Shown here one piece after another: positions 17,427 to 24,338 of a stretch of 64,000 bases of DNA. Every line of letters starts with the position of its first letter. Within the stretch, counting starts at the first letter, position 1. The position numbers and the translations under genes are program-made. The notes below the pieces were generated by a model, which ran no database searches, had not been told where the DNA came from, and worked only from the letters and a program-made list of their open reading frames with translations. This stretch comes from CAWCAL01 sp963695075 (GTDB lineage: Bacteria > Actinomycetota > Acidimicrobiia > Acidimicrobiales > CAWCAL01), in NCBI GenBank assembly GCA_963695075.1, contig CAVOFR010000007.1:1054001-1118000 (forward strand). The letters run 5' to 3'.

Positions 17427-18482
17427 TCAGGTGGGTGGCAGTCCGCGCCAGGCGCGATCGAGGAGCGCGGCGATCCCGTCGACCCCGTCGACTGCGGCGC
17501 CGGTGCGTTCGGTGACCGCAGCGGTTGCCGGAGCCAGGCCCTCCTCGGGCATGCCGAGGTCATGGAGTGAGGTCGGCGCCCCCGTCGCAACGGCGAGATC
17601 GAACGCGGCCCGAGCCGGCTGGGGGCCGAGGATGCGTGCCAGCGGACCGCCGGCGAGCTCGTCGTCGCGGTGGAAGGCGATCATGTGGGGGAGAAGTGTC
17701 GAGTTCATGCCGCCGTGGTCCAGTCCGAACATGCCGCCGAGCACGTGGCAGGTGCGATGGTGGAGGCCGATTCCTGCCGCAGCGACGACCACACCCGCCC
17801 GGTAGGCGCCGAACAGGAGATCGGTCCGCGCCGCGAGGTCTGACGGATCCTCGGACACCGTCGGCAGTGCGGTCGTGATGATCGCGGCAGCATCTTCCGC
17901 TGTCGATCGGGTGACCGGATCGGTGGCCGCAAGCCAGAGGGCTTCGACACAGTGGGCGAGCGCGTTGAAGGCGCTGGCCGCGGTCGCCGGGGGAGGGAGC
18001 CCCAGCGTCAGCTCCGGGTCGTACATGACCGTGCGGGGTAACACCCGGAGGTCCCGCCCGGTGCGTTTCTCTCCGTCGGTGGACATTCCCCAGATCGGTG
18101 TCATCTCGGAGCCGGAGTACGTCGTGGGCACGGCGACGAGGATGACTTCCGCCTGCAGCGCCAGGGCCTTGCCCAGGCCGAGGGCGGATCCCCCACCGAT
18201 GGCCACGACCGTGTCGGCCCCGTGCAAGCGGAGGACCTCGGCCGCTCGGTCCACATCCTCCGCCGGAACGTGGACGTGGGCACCGATGATGCGTTCGACC
18301 GACCGCGTTCCTCCCAGGCGGGCGGCGACCTCGGCGGCCGTCGTCTCCTGATGGCTCCCTGCCACGAGGAGCACCGAATGGCTCCCGAGCCGATCCAGTT
18401 CTGCGTCGAGACGGTGTCGGGCACCGGCGCTGAAGACGACCCGTGACGGCAGGGATTCGTGGACGAAGTCGTGGGCGGACAC
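17427..18482 (-). CDS. Maleylacetate reductase-like iron-containing alcohol dehydrogenase
   Basis: A 351-residue group III (iron-type) alcohol dehydrogenase. The GGGSALGLGKALAL dinucleotide loop, PTTYSGSEMTPIWG, the NALAHCVEALW His/Asp region and the HHRTCHVLGGMFGLDHGGMNS segment all match maleylacetate reductases. These reduce maleylacetate to 3-oxoadipate in (chloro)aromatic and resorcinol degradation. The start is GTG, 7 bp after the VOC-family gene, so the two form an operon with a small NTF2-like ORF. The combination of a VOC protein and MAR suggests a hydroxyquinol or related ring-cleavage route. That is an inference; the hydroxyquinol dioxygenase itself is not visible here. Confidence 0.88.
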   Translation of the reverse strand: MSAHDFVHESLPSRVVFSAGARHRLDAELDRLGSHSVLLVAGSHQETTAAEVAARLGGTRSVERIIGAHVHVPAEDVDRAAEVLRLHGADTVVAIGGGSALGLGKALALQAEVILVAVPTTYSGSEMTPIWGMSTDGEKRTGRDLRVLPRTVMYDPELTLGLPPPATAASAFNALAHCVEALWLAATDPVTRSTAEDAAAIITTALPTVSEDPSDLAARTDLLFGAYRAGVVVAAAGIGLHHRTCHVLGGMFGLDHGGMNSTLLPHMIAFHRDDELAGGPLARILGPQPARAAFDLAVATGAPTSLHDLGMPEEGLAPATAAVTERTGAAVDGVDGIAALLDRAWRGLPPT

Positions 18483-18489
18483 GACTCGG

Positions 18490-18993
18490 TCACATCACCG
18501 GGTTGCCGTACATCTCGCCGAGCGGGTCGGCGATCAGCTCGAGCCGCTCGCCGTCGGGGCCGGCGAAGTAGAGCGACGACCCGCTCTCTTCGTGCACCTC
18601 GATGCCGCTGTCGGCGAGCTTTGCCCTGAGGTGGACCCATCGGTCCGGATCGACCGACAGCGCCAGGTGGTGCAGACCGCCGAGCACCTCTGCGTATTCG
18701 CCGAGATCGAGACCGGGGAAGTCGAAGAACGCCAGAGCGTTGCCGTGACCGATGTCGAAGAAGAAGTGGGTCGAGCCCTGGTAGTCACGATTCTCGAACA
18801 GTTCGGTCAACGGGAATTCGAGCAGGTCCTGGTAGAAGGCGATGGTCCGCTCGACGTCGCTGGACAGCAGAGCGACATGGTGGACGCCCCGACCGGCCGA
18901 CGCCGGTCGGGCCGGGCCGGGGCGAAGGTGGTCGCGGCGTAACCGTTCCCACTCGGCGCTGCGATCGACGCCGGCGCCATGTCTCTCGGTCAT
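18490..18993 (-). CDS. VOC-family (glyoxalase/extradiol-type) protein
   Basis: A 167-residue vicinal oxygen chelate protein with two beta-alpha-beta-beta-beta modules. Potential metal ligands are the His in GVHHVALLSSDVERTIAFYQ, the His in GGLHHLALSVD and the Glu in GERLELIAD. Length fits glyoxalase/bleomycin-resistance-like or small extradiol-type enzymes. It starts at an ATGA that overlaps the stop of the upstream small ORF and is followed after 7 bp by the maleylacetate reductase gene. It could handle a ring-cleavage or methylmalonyl-type intermediate; the sequence does not decide. Confidence 0.85.
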   Translation of the reverse strand: MTERHGAGVDRSAEWERLRRDHLRPGPARPASAGRGVHHVALLSSDVERTIAFYQDLLEFPLTELFENRDYQGSTHFFFDIGHGNALAFFDFPGLDLGEYAEVLGGLHHLALSVDPDRWVHLRAKLADSGIEVHEESGSSLYFAGPDGERLELIADPLGEMYGNPVM

Positions 18994-19247
18994 GTCGTCA
19001 CCTCGGGGTCGGTTGGCTGCGTGATCTCGGAGTCCATCCAGGGGCAGGATCGTCGGATCGAAGATGACCTGATCGACATCGGACCGGGGCTCGGCGGTAC
19101 GGGAGAACGATTATTGAGTACGACGACTTGGAAGAACGAGTCGGTCATGAGGTCGTGGAGCTCGTCCGATGCTCGTCGGGTCACGGTGTCGGCGTATCGG
19201 TTCTGGAGGCGGCGAAGAGCGACGTAGTCGGCCGTGTCGTCGGGCAT
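18990..19247 (-). CDS. Truncated NTF2/SnoaL-like protein
   Basis: An 85-residue ORF. Its first 35 residues (YVALRRLQNRYADTVTRR then DELHDLM) look like the start of a SnoaL/NTF2-like fold. The rest does not continue the fold and is Ser/Pro-rich, whereas the family normally has 125-160 residues. The stop overlaps the VOC start by 4 bp (ATGA), so it may still be translated and coupled. A deletion of the 3' part of an ancestral gene is the simplest reading. The start is 25 bp from a divergent SDR start. Confidence 0.45.
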   Translation of the reverse strand: MPDDTADYVALRRLQNRYADTVTRRASDELHDLMTDSFFQVVVLNNRSPVPPSPGPMSIRSSSIRRSCPWMDSEITQPTDPEVTT

Positions 19248-19272
19248 GGGATTCGGACCCTATCGTTCTGTC
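19248..19272. promoter_or_regulatory. Bidirectional promoter with overlapping -10 elements
   Basis: Only 25 bp separate two divergent start codons. ACCCTATCGT (19257-19266) contains TATCGT on the plus strand, 6 nt before the SDR ATG, and TAGGGT on the minus strand, 9 nt before the NTF2-like ATG. The two hexamers share the central TA. The 12-bp palindrome CTGTCATGACAG (19268-19279) spans the plus start codon and could be an operator. Confidence 0.5.
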
Positions 19273-20079
19273 ATGACAGAGACTCGCCGGCGACTCTCCG
19301 GAAGGACCGTCCTGATCACGGGCGCGGCTTCGGGCCTCGGTCGGGCCACGGCCCGGGCCGCGGTGGCCGAGGGCGCGATGGTCGTTGCGGGTGACATCGA
19401 CGAGCCCGGCCTCGACGCCCTGGCGGACGAACTGGGCGACCAGGTCGCGACGCTGCGCTGTGACGTGCGCGTGGAAGCCGACCAGGAGGCCTTGGTGGCG
19501 CACGCCGTCGAACGCTTCGGACGCCTCGATGTGGCGGTGGCAAATGCCGGCGCTGGTTTCGCCGCTTCCATCACCGAGCAGGACGCGGGCGCCTGGCGGA
19601 GCCTCATCGACCTCTGCCTGACCGGCGCCTTTCTCACGGTGAAACAGGCCGGCCGCGTCATGGTCGACCAGGGGGGCGGAAGCATCATCACGATCGCCAG
19701 CCTCAATGCCACGCAACCCGGCCACGGGATGGCCGCCTACTGCGCAGCCAAGGCGGGCGTCGTGATGTTGACCGAGGTGGCCGCGCTGGAGATGGGGCCG
19801 TCGCAGGTCCGGGTCAACGCCATCGCTCCCGGGCTGGTGATCACGGCGGCGACCGTGCTTCTCGAGCACGTTCCGGGCGCGATCGAGGAGTACGTGGAGA
19901 ACACGCCCCTGGGTCGCTACGGCGAGCCCGAGGAGATCGCCGAGGTTGCGATGTTCCTCGCCTCCGACGAGAGTTCTTACATGAACGGAGCGCTCGTTCG
20001 TGTTGACGGCGGCGCCCACACCCAGCGCTACCCCGACTTGATCGCCGCCGCCGAACGCTTGTCTGACGAGGCCCGATGA
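19273..20079 (+). CDS. Short-chain dehydrogenase/reductase (SDR)
   Basis: A 268-residue classical SDR. TGAASGLG is near residue 15, GDIDEPG follows beta-2 (NAD preference), ANAGAGF, the catalytic Ser in TIASLNA and YCAAKAG (Tyr/Lys) follow, and FLASDESSYMNGALVRVDGG closes the fold. ATG 19273 lies exactly 6 nt after TATCGT, fitting a leaderless message; an upstream start at 19234 would lie in the promoter. The stop overlaps the Old Yellow Enzyme gene by 4 bp, so both reductases are co-expressed. The substrate is unknown; a hydroxyacyl or cyclic alcohol intermediate is likely from context. Confidence 0.92.
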   Translation: MTETRRRLSGRTVLITGAASGLGRATARAAVAEGAMVVAGDIDEPGLDALADELGDQVATLRCDVRVEADQEALVAHAVERFGRLDVAVANAGAGFAASITEQDAGAWRSLIDLCLTGAFLTVKQAGRVMVDQGGGSIITIASLNATQPGHGMAAYCAAKAGVVMLTEVAALEMGPSQVRVNAIAPGLVITAATVLLEHVPGAIEEYVENTPLGRYGEPEEIAEVAMFLASDESSYMNGALVRVDGGAHTQRYPDLIAAAERLSDEAR

Positions 20080-21302
20080 CCGAACCGAGCACACCCCCTG
20101 CCGAAGCCACCGGCCCGGACCCGTTCGGCCCGACCCGCCTGGGGCCGGTCGAGCTGCGAAACCACATCATCAAGGCGGCCACGTTCGAGGGGGTCGTACC
20201 CGACGCTCTCGTCACCGACGAGCTCATCGACTTCCATCGGCGCCATGCGGCCGGCGGCGTCGGGATGTCGACGGTGGCCTATCTGGCGGTGGCTCCCGAA
20301 GGCCGGACACACGCCGAGTGCATCTGGCTCCGGGACGCAGCGGTCCCCGGCCTGCGCCGGCTCACCGACGCGATCCATGCCGAAGGGGCCGCGGCCAGCG
20401 CCCAGATCGGCCACGCGGGCCCCGTGGCCAACGGCCGATCGAACGAGGCCGCAGGTCTCGCTCCGTCGCGCGGTTTCAGCCCGCTGTCGATGCGCCCCAT
20501 CCATGCCGCGACCGAAGCCGATCTCGAGCGCATCGTCATGGACTTCGGCCGTGCGGGCCGACTCGCGGCCGAGTCGGGCTTCGACGCCATCGAGGTCCAC
20601 CTCGGGCACAACTACCTTCCCAGCTCGTTCCTCAGCCCGAGCCTGAATCGGCGCAAGGACCGCTGGGGTGGGTCCGTCGAGAATCGGGCCCGGTTCCCTC
20701 GCCAGGTCATCCAGGCCGTCCGTGCCGCTGCCGGCGATCGGGTCGCCGTGACCGCCAAGCTGAACATGGTGGACGGCTACCCGGGTGGAATGAAGATCGA
20801 GGACAGCCTCACCGTGGCATCCATGCTCCAGGACGACGGCGCCCTCGATGCGATCGAGCTCACCGGCGGGAGCTCCTTCGCCAACCCGATGTATCTCTTC
20901 CGAGGAGATGTACCGCTCGAGGAGTTCGGCGCCACGCTGCCCCAACCCATGCGGCTCGGCTTCAAGCTCTTCGGCAAGAAGCTGATGCCCACCTACCCCT
21001 TCGAGGAGGGGTACTTCGTCGAGCAGGCGAAGCGGTTCCGCGAGGCGCTGACCATCCCGCTCATCCTGCTCGGTGGCATCAACGAGCGCTCGACGATCGA
21101 GAGGGCGATGGCCGATGGATTCGAGTTCGTCGCCATGGGGCGCGCCCTGCTGCGAGAACCCGATCTCATCAACAAGATGCAGTCCGGCGACCGAACCAGC
21201 GGCGTGTGCGATCACTGCAACAAGTGCATGCCGACGATCTACAGCGGCACTCGCTGTGTCGTCACCGACCCCGAGAGTCTGTATCCCTTGGCGCAGCGAT
21301 AA
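20076..21302 (+). CDS. NADH:flavin oxidoreductase (Old Yellow Enzyme family, Fe-S type)
   Basis: A 408-residue FMN-dependent TIM barrel. FMN/active-site stretches include QIGHAGP, EVHLGHNYLPSSFLSP, NRRKDRWGG and FVAMGRALLREPDL. A C-terminal CDHCNKCMPTIYSGTRC matches the Cys pattern that holds a [4Fe-4S] cluster in 2,4-dienoyl-CoA reductase/trimethylamine dehydrogenase relatives. The usual C-terminal FAD/NAD(P) domains of those enzymes are absent, so a partner reductase is needed. It is coupled to the upstream SDR (ATGA). The TAA stop lies inside a hairpin repeat, and the last codons are repeat-derived. Confidence 0.88.
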   Translation: MTEPSTPPAEATGPDPFGPTRLGPVELRNHIIKAATFEGVVPDALVTDELIDFHRRHAAGGVGMSTVAYLAVAPEGRTHAECIWLRDAAVPGLRRLTDAIHAEGAAASAQIGHAGPVANGRSNEAAGLAPSRGFSPLSMRPIHAATEADLERIVMDFGRAGRLAAESGFDAIEVHLGHNYLPSSFLSPSLNRRKDRWGGSVENRARFPRQVIQAVRAAAGDRVAVTAKLNMVDGYPGGMKIEDSLTVASMLQDDGALDAIELTGGSSFANPMYLFRGDVPLEEFGATLPQPMRLGFKLFGKKLMPTYPFEEGYFVEQAKRFREALTIPLILLGGINERSTIERAMADGFEFVAMGRALLREPDLINKMQSGDRTSGVCDHCNKCMPTIYSGTRCVVTDPESLYPLAQR

Positions 21303-21415
21303 TCCGCTGCGCCGGCTTCGCCATCGGGTTCTCCCTTGGCGCTGCTGCGCTCCGCCTCCGCAGCCGCTCGTAATCCCTTGGCGCTGCTGCGCTCCGCCTC
21401 CGCAGCCGTTCGTCA
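21284..21415. repeat. Composite hairpin repeat: module A plus two 42-bp B units
   Basis: Module A has the perfect stem GGCGCAGCG/CGCTGCGCC (21290-21298 with 21305-21313, 6-nt loop) followed by GGCTTCGCCATCGGG. Two near-identical 42-bp units follow (21332-21373 and 21374-21415), each with core GCTGCTGCGCTCCGCC and able to form GCTGCG/CGCAGC hairpins. The element starts with TCCCTTGGCGC, which recurs at the head of each part. The OYE stop codon (21300-21302) sits in the A loop. The same A-then-B order recurs at 53687-53918. Confidence 0.85.
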
Positions 21416-22618
21416 CGCGCGGGTGAACGCGGGGCTCGTGGCGTCGGGCGGTATCTCGGTGAGGGGCTGGGCCACGACATCGACCGGCGGACCGCACTCG
21501 GCCGCAATCGGGTCGAGGACGTCGAGATCGAAGCCGTAGACCTCGGCCGCGTTCTTGGCGAGCATCCGGGTGATGTCGGCCCGGTCGACTCCTTCGAACG
21601 CACGCTGGAGCGCCTCGGTCGTGTACGGATAGGTGCCCTCGTGGTGCGGGTAGTCGCTGCCCCACATGATCCGGTCGGTCCCCAGGATCTCACGGGCGGC
21701 GATGTCGGCCCGGCCGGCGAAGCTCACTCCCAACCAGCAGTTGCGCGCCGCGTACTCCGAGGGTGACAGCGGGAGGATTACTTCGGACTCGAAGCCCAGC
21801 TCACCGATGCGACCCGTCTCGACCAGCGACCGGTGGTGCGCGTCGAGTGACGGGAGCGTCTCCAACAGCCACCCGGCGCCGACCTCGGCGAGGACGTACT
21901 TGAGTCTCGGGAAGCGCTCGAAGACTCCCGACAGCAGCATGTGGATCATCCCCCGCCGACCGAAGAACTGGGCCTCGGCGATCCATACCAGCGGTGATGC
22001 GGTGTACCGGCCGTAATCGGGCATGCCGGCGCCGCCCGAGTGCTGGTTGACCGGCATGTCCAGGTCCTGGCAAACGGCCCACAGCTCGTCGTACGCGTCG
22101 GAGTAGAGAGGTTCGATGTGGGAGACGTCGGGTGGGACCGGAGTGACGAGGATTCCACCCCGCAGGCCGTTGTCGGCGGCCCACTTGGTCTCTTCTATGG
22201 CATCGTCGACATCGTTGAGGAACACCTGGGCGATCCCGGCTCGACGGTGAGGATGCTCGGCGCACCAGTCGGCCAGCCAGCGGTTGTGCGCCCGGATGCC
22301 TGCCGCCCGCAGCTCATACTGCTCGGGGGTCGGTGGGCGGGTGATGACAACGCCGGTGGGGAAGAAGGGCGGGACCGTGTTGGGATAGATGACCTCGGCC
22401 ACGACGCCGTCGGCGTCCATCTCGCTGACGCGGCGGTCGTTGTCCCAGTTCCGGCTCCGGCCGTCGTCCTGCAGGTCGCGGAAGGGGTTGGAGTACTTCT
22501 CCCGCCAGGCATCGAACTGGTCGTGGTACTTCGACTCGAGGTACTCGCGGTAGGCGTGATGGTTGCCACCGGCGTGACAGTCCGAAGATATGACGGTGTA
22601 GCGATCGGACGCTGTCAC
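21413..22618 (-). CDS. Amidohydrolase 2 family metal-dependent hydrolase (ACMSD-like)
   Basis: A 401-residue amidohydrolase. SSDCHAGGNHHAYREYL provides the N-terminal metal site, FFGRRGMIHMLLSG and LAEVGAGWLLETL the mid-barrel ligands, and MWGSDYPHHEGTYPY the C-terminal Asp/His site. It is a paralogue of the protein at 10504 but diverged. GTG 22618 is chosen because GGAGG lies 6 bp upstream and the metal motif then falls at residue 13 or so; the frame stays open far upstream, but those residues lack family similarity. The stop falls at the edge of the composite repeat. A role in ring-cleavage product decarboxylation or hydrolysis is inferred from the neighbourhood. Confidence 0.85.
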   Translation of the reverse strand: MTASDRYTVISSDCHAGGNHHAYREYLESKYHDQFDAWREKYSNPFRDLQDDGRSRNWDNDRRVSEMDADGVVAEVIYPNTVPPFFPTGVVITRPPTPEQYELRAAGIRAHNRWLADWCAEHPHRRAGIAQVFLNDVDDAIEETKWAADNGLRGGILVTPVPPDVSHIEPLYSDAYDELWAVCQDLDMPVNQHSGGAGMPDYGRYTASPLVWIAEAQFFGRRGMIHMLLSGVFERFPRLKYVLAEVGAGWLLETLPSLDAHHRSLVETGRIGELGFESEVILPLSPSEYAARNCWLGVSFAGRADIAAREILGTDRIMWGSDYPHHEGTYPYTTEALQRAFEGVDRADITRMLAKNAAEVYGFDLDVLDPIAAECGPPVDVVAQPLTEIPPDATSPAFTRA

Positions 22619-22757
22619 GGTGACCTCCAGGGGCGGCGAAGAGACTCGGGAAACTACTTGACCGGGATAGCTAACCAGATTCACTGTCTCTCGGCCCGCT
22701 CGAGTCGGCTGAGCGACCAGGGGTGACAGGACGGGGCGATCGTCGCGCTCCCCGGGC

Positions 22758-23163
22758 CAGCTGCTGTTGAGCTTCTTCCACCTCGCCGACGGTACGACCC
22801 TCCCTCGGTGGGGAGTGTGGATCGTGGCCTTCCTCGCCATGTCGACCTGGCAGTACCTCTTCCACGACCTGTTCTGGGACGTGTACGTGAGCCAGAACAC
22901 GACACGCCGCGTTCGATCGAGCTCAAGGTGATCTTCGCCCACGTCCCCAATGCCACGCTCGCGTTGACCTTCCTGGTGCTGTGGGAGAGCTATCTGCCTT
23001 CGTCCTGATCGAGACGATCGCGCTCGTCTCGGCCACGGTCTTCCAACGATTCCCGGCGCCGTGGGCTACCGATGGCACCGACCCGCCCGCAACCGCGCCC
23101 GGCCTGTTCGGACTGCCGCACGGGATCGGGTATCAGGGAGATGTCGCCGACGTTCGTCGGTAA
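22758..23163 (+). pseudogene. Frameshifted membrane-protein relic
   Basis: Three hydrophobic peptides read in successive frames and form one coherent membrane protein. From about 22758: LSFFHLADGTTLPRWGVWIV continuing to a FLAMSTWQYLFHDLFWDVYV helix. From about 22889: EPEHDTPRSIELKVIFAHVP, then a NATLALTFLVLWESYL helix. From about 22990: AFVLIETIALVSATVFQRFP to a TAA at 23163. Each join needs a -1 shift. No single frame yields a start or a full gene, so this is probably a decayed gene of some 130 residues, or a sequence with two indel errors. It lies between the amidohydrolase start and the leaderless start of the next gene. Confidence 0.55.
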
Positions 23164-23172
23164 CGTGACTCG
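23161..23172 (+). promoter_or_regulatory. -10 element of leaderless gene
   Basis: TAACGT (23161-23166) is followed by exactly 6 nt and the ATG at 23173. No ribosome site is visible upstream of this ATG. Confidence 0.45.
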
Positions 23173-24327
23173 ATGGTCGATCTCATCGAGCTGACCGACC
23201 TTCTCGTCCGCAAGGGCAAGGTCCGGGGCAATCCCGTCGGGATGAACCTGTTCCGCGATGAGATCCCTGCGGCCTACCAGGGGCGTCGGGTCGATCCCTG
23301 CGCGATCGTGCGGCACGCGATGAACGACGGCGAGCGGGTGTACGTCGATGCGGAGTACCACGACTGCATCGCCGGCTCGTACAACGCGGGATTCACCGAG
23401 GCGACGCCCCTCGTGAACAGCGGCGCATACCTGGCCGAGAACATTCCCGCGTTCACCGACGATCAGGGTGGCCGGATGGCCAACCGCATCCGGCCCGAGG
23501 AGATGTTCGTGATCGTCCCGATGCAGTTCGCCGACGGGCTGCCCGGGATCCTGGCCGAGATCCCCAACGTCGAAGGACTGCTCGACGCGACGAAGCGGGA
23601 GGACTCCGACTACTGGGAGAAGAAGGTCGCGCGGGGCAAGCGGATTCCCGTGGCGGCCGCTCGGACCGACCCGACCCCCGACCCCGCGGCGTTTCCCACC
23701 GACCTGCCGTGGGATGCCGAGGCGACGGCCGTCATGGCCGCTGCCCCGGCTGACATCCGCTCGTTCGCCGTCGGCCGGGCCGAGGACTACGCCCGTGAGC
23801 GAGGTAGGGACTTGGTGACCCGCGACCTGCTGGCCGAGCAGATGGCCGAACTGGGTATGGACCTCGACGACATGACGAGCGGCGGCGACCCCGGGGTCGA
23901 CCCGGCCGCTCCCGTGTACGCGTCCGAGTCCTCGACGATCGACGCCGACCCGGCGATCGTCTGGGCTCTGCTCTGTGACATCTCCTCCTGGCCCGACTGG
24001 CAGCCCGACGTCGAGCGAGCATCGATCGACGGTCCCGTCGCCGCGGGAACCTCGTTCAGCTGGAAGACCGGCCCCGGCTCGATCTCTTCCCAGCTCGAGC
24101 GGGTCGATCCCGAGCGGGTCATGGCGTTCAGCGGATCGGGTATGGGTGCGAAGATCCGCCACGTCTTCCACCTCGAGCCGGCGCAGGGGTCGACGCGTCT
24201 GACCGTGACCCAATCGATGGAGGGACTGGCCGTCCGTGGGATGAGACGCATGCTCCTCCGGATCACCGCCACTTCGATGGCCACCTGGCTCACCGCCGTC
24301 GACGAGCAACTGGCCTCCACGGACTGA
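23173..24327 (+). CDS. DUF169 - PCP_red-like - SRPBCC three-domain fusion protein
   Basis: A 384-residue protein of three recognisable parts. Residues 1-165 match DUF169 (VRGNPVGMNLFRDEIPAAY, conserved Cys in DPCAIVRHAM and YHDCIAGSYNAGF). Residues about 175-228 resemble the PCP_red helical module of protochlorophyllide reductase B subunits (LPWDAEATAVMAAAPADIRS, then RAEDYARERG and VTRDLLAEQM). Residues about 245-384 are a START/SRPBCC lipid-binding domain (ESSTIDADPAIVWALLCDIS, SSWPDWQPDVE). I know of no assigned function for this architecture. The start is ATG, 6 nt after a TAACGT -10. It is followed by the GH13 gene after 11 bp, possibly in one transcript. No bacteriochlorophyll genes are nearby. 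Confidence 0.75.
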   Translation: MVDLIELTDLLVRKGKVRGNPVGMNLFRDEIPAAYQGRRVDPCAIVRHAMNDGERVYVDAEYHDCIAGSYNAGFTEATPLVNSGAYLAENIPAFTDDQGGRMANRIRPEEMFVIVPMQFADGLPGILAEIPNVEGLLDATKREDSDYWEKKVARGKRIPVAAARTDPTPDPAAFPTDLPWDAEATAVMAAAPADIRSFAVGRAEDYARERGRDLVTRDLLAEQMAELGMDLDDMTSGGDPGVDPAAPVYASESSTIDADPAIVWALLCDISSWPDWQPDVERASIDGPVAAGTSFSWKTGPGSISSQLERVDPERVMAFSGSGMGAKIRHVFHLEPAQGSTRLTVTQSMEGLAVRGMRRMLLRITATSMATWLTAVDEQLASTD

Positions 24328-24338
24328 CGCGGTCGGCC

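Noticed and set aside
20028..21665. Minus-strand frame opposite the OYE gene
   Set aside because: No family similarity, and it runs through the hairpin repeat; the plus strand encodes a clear flavoenzyme.
21413..22942. 509-residue amidohydrolase starting at 22942
   Set aside because: Residues before GTG 22618 show no family similarity and overlap the membrane-protein relic; GGAGG precedes GTG 22618.
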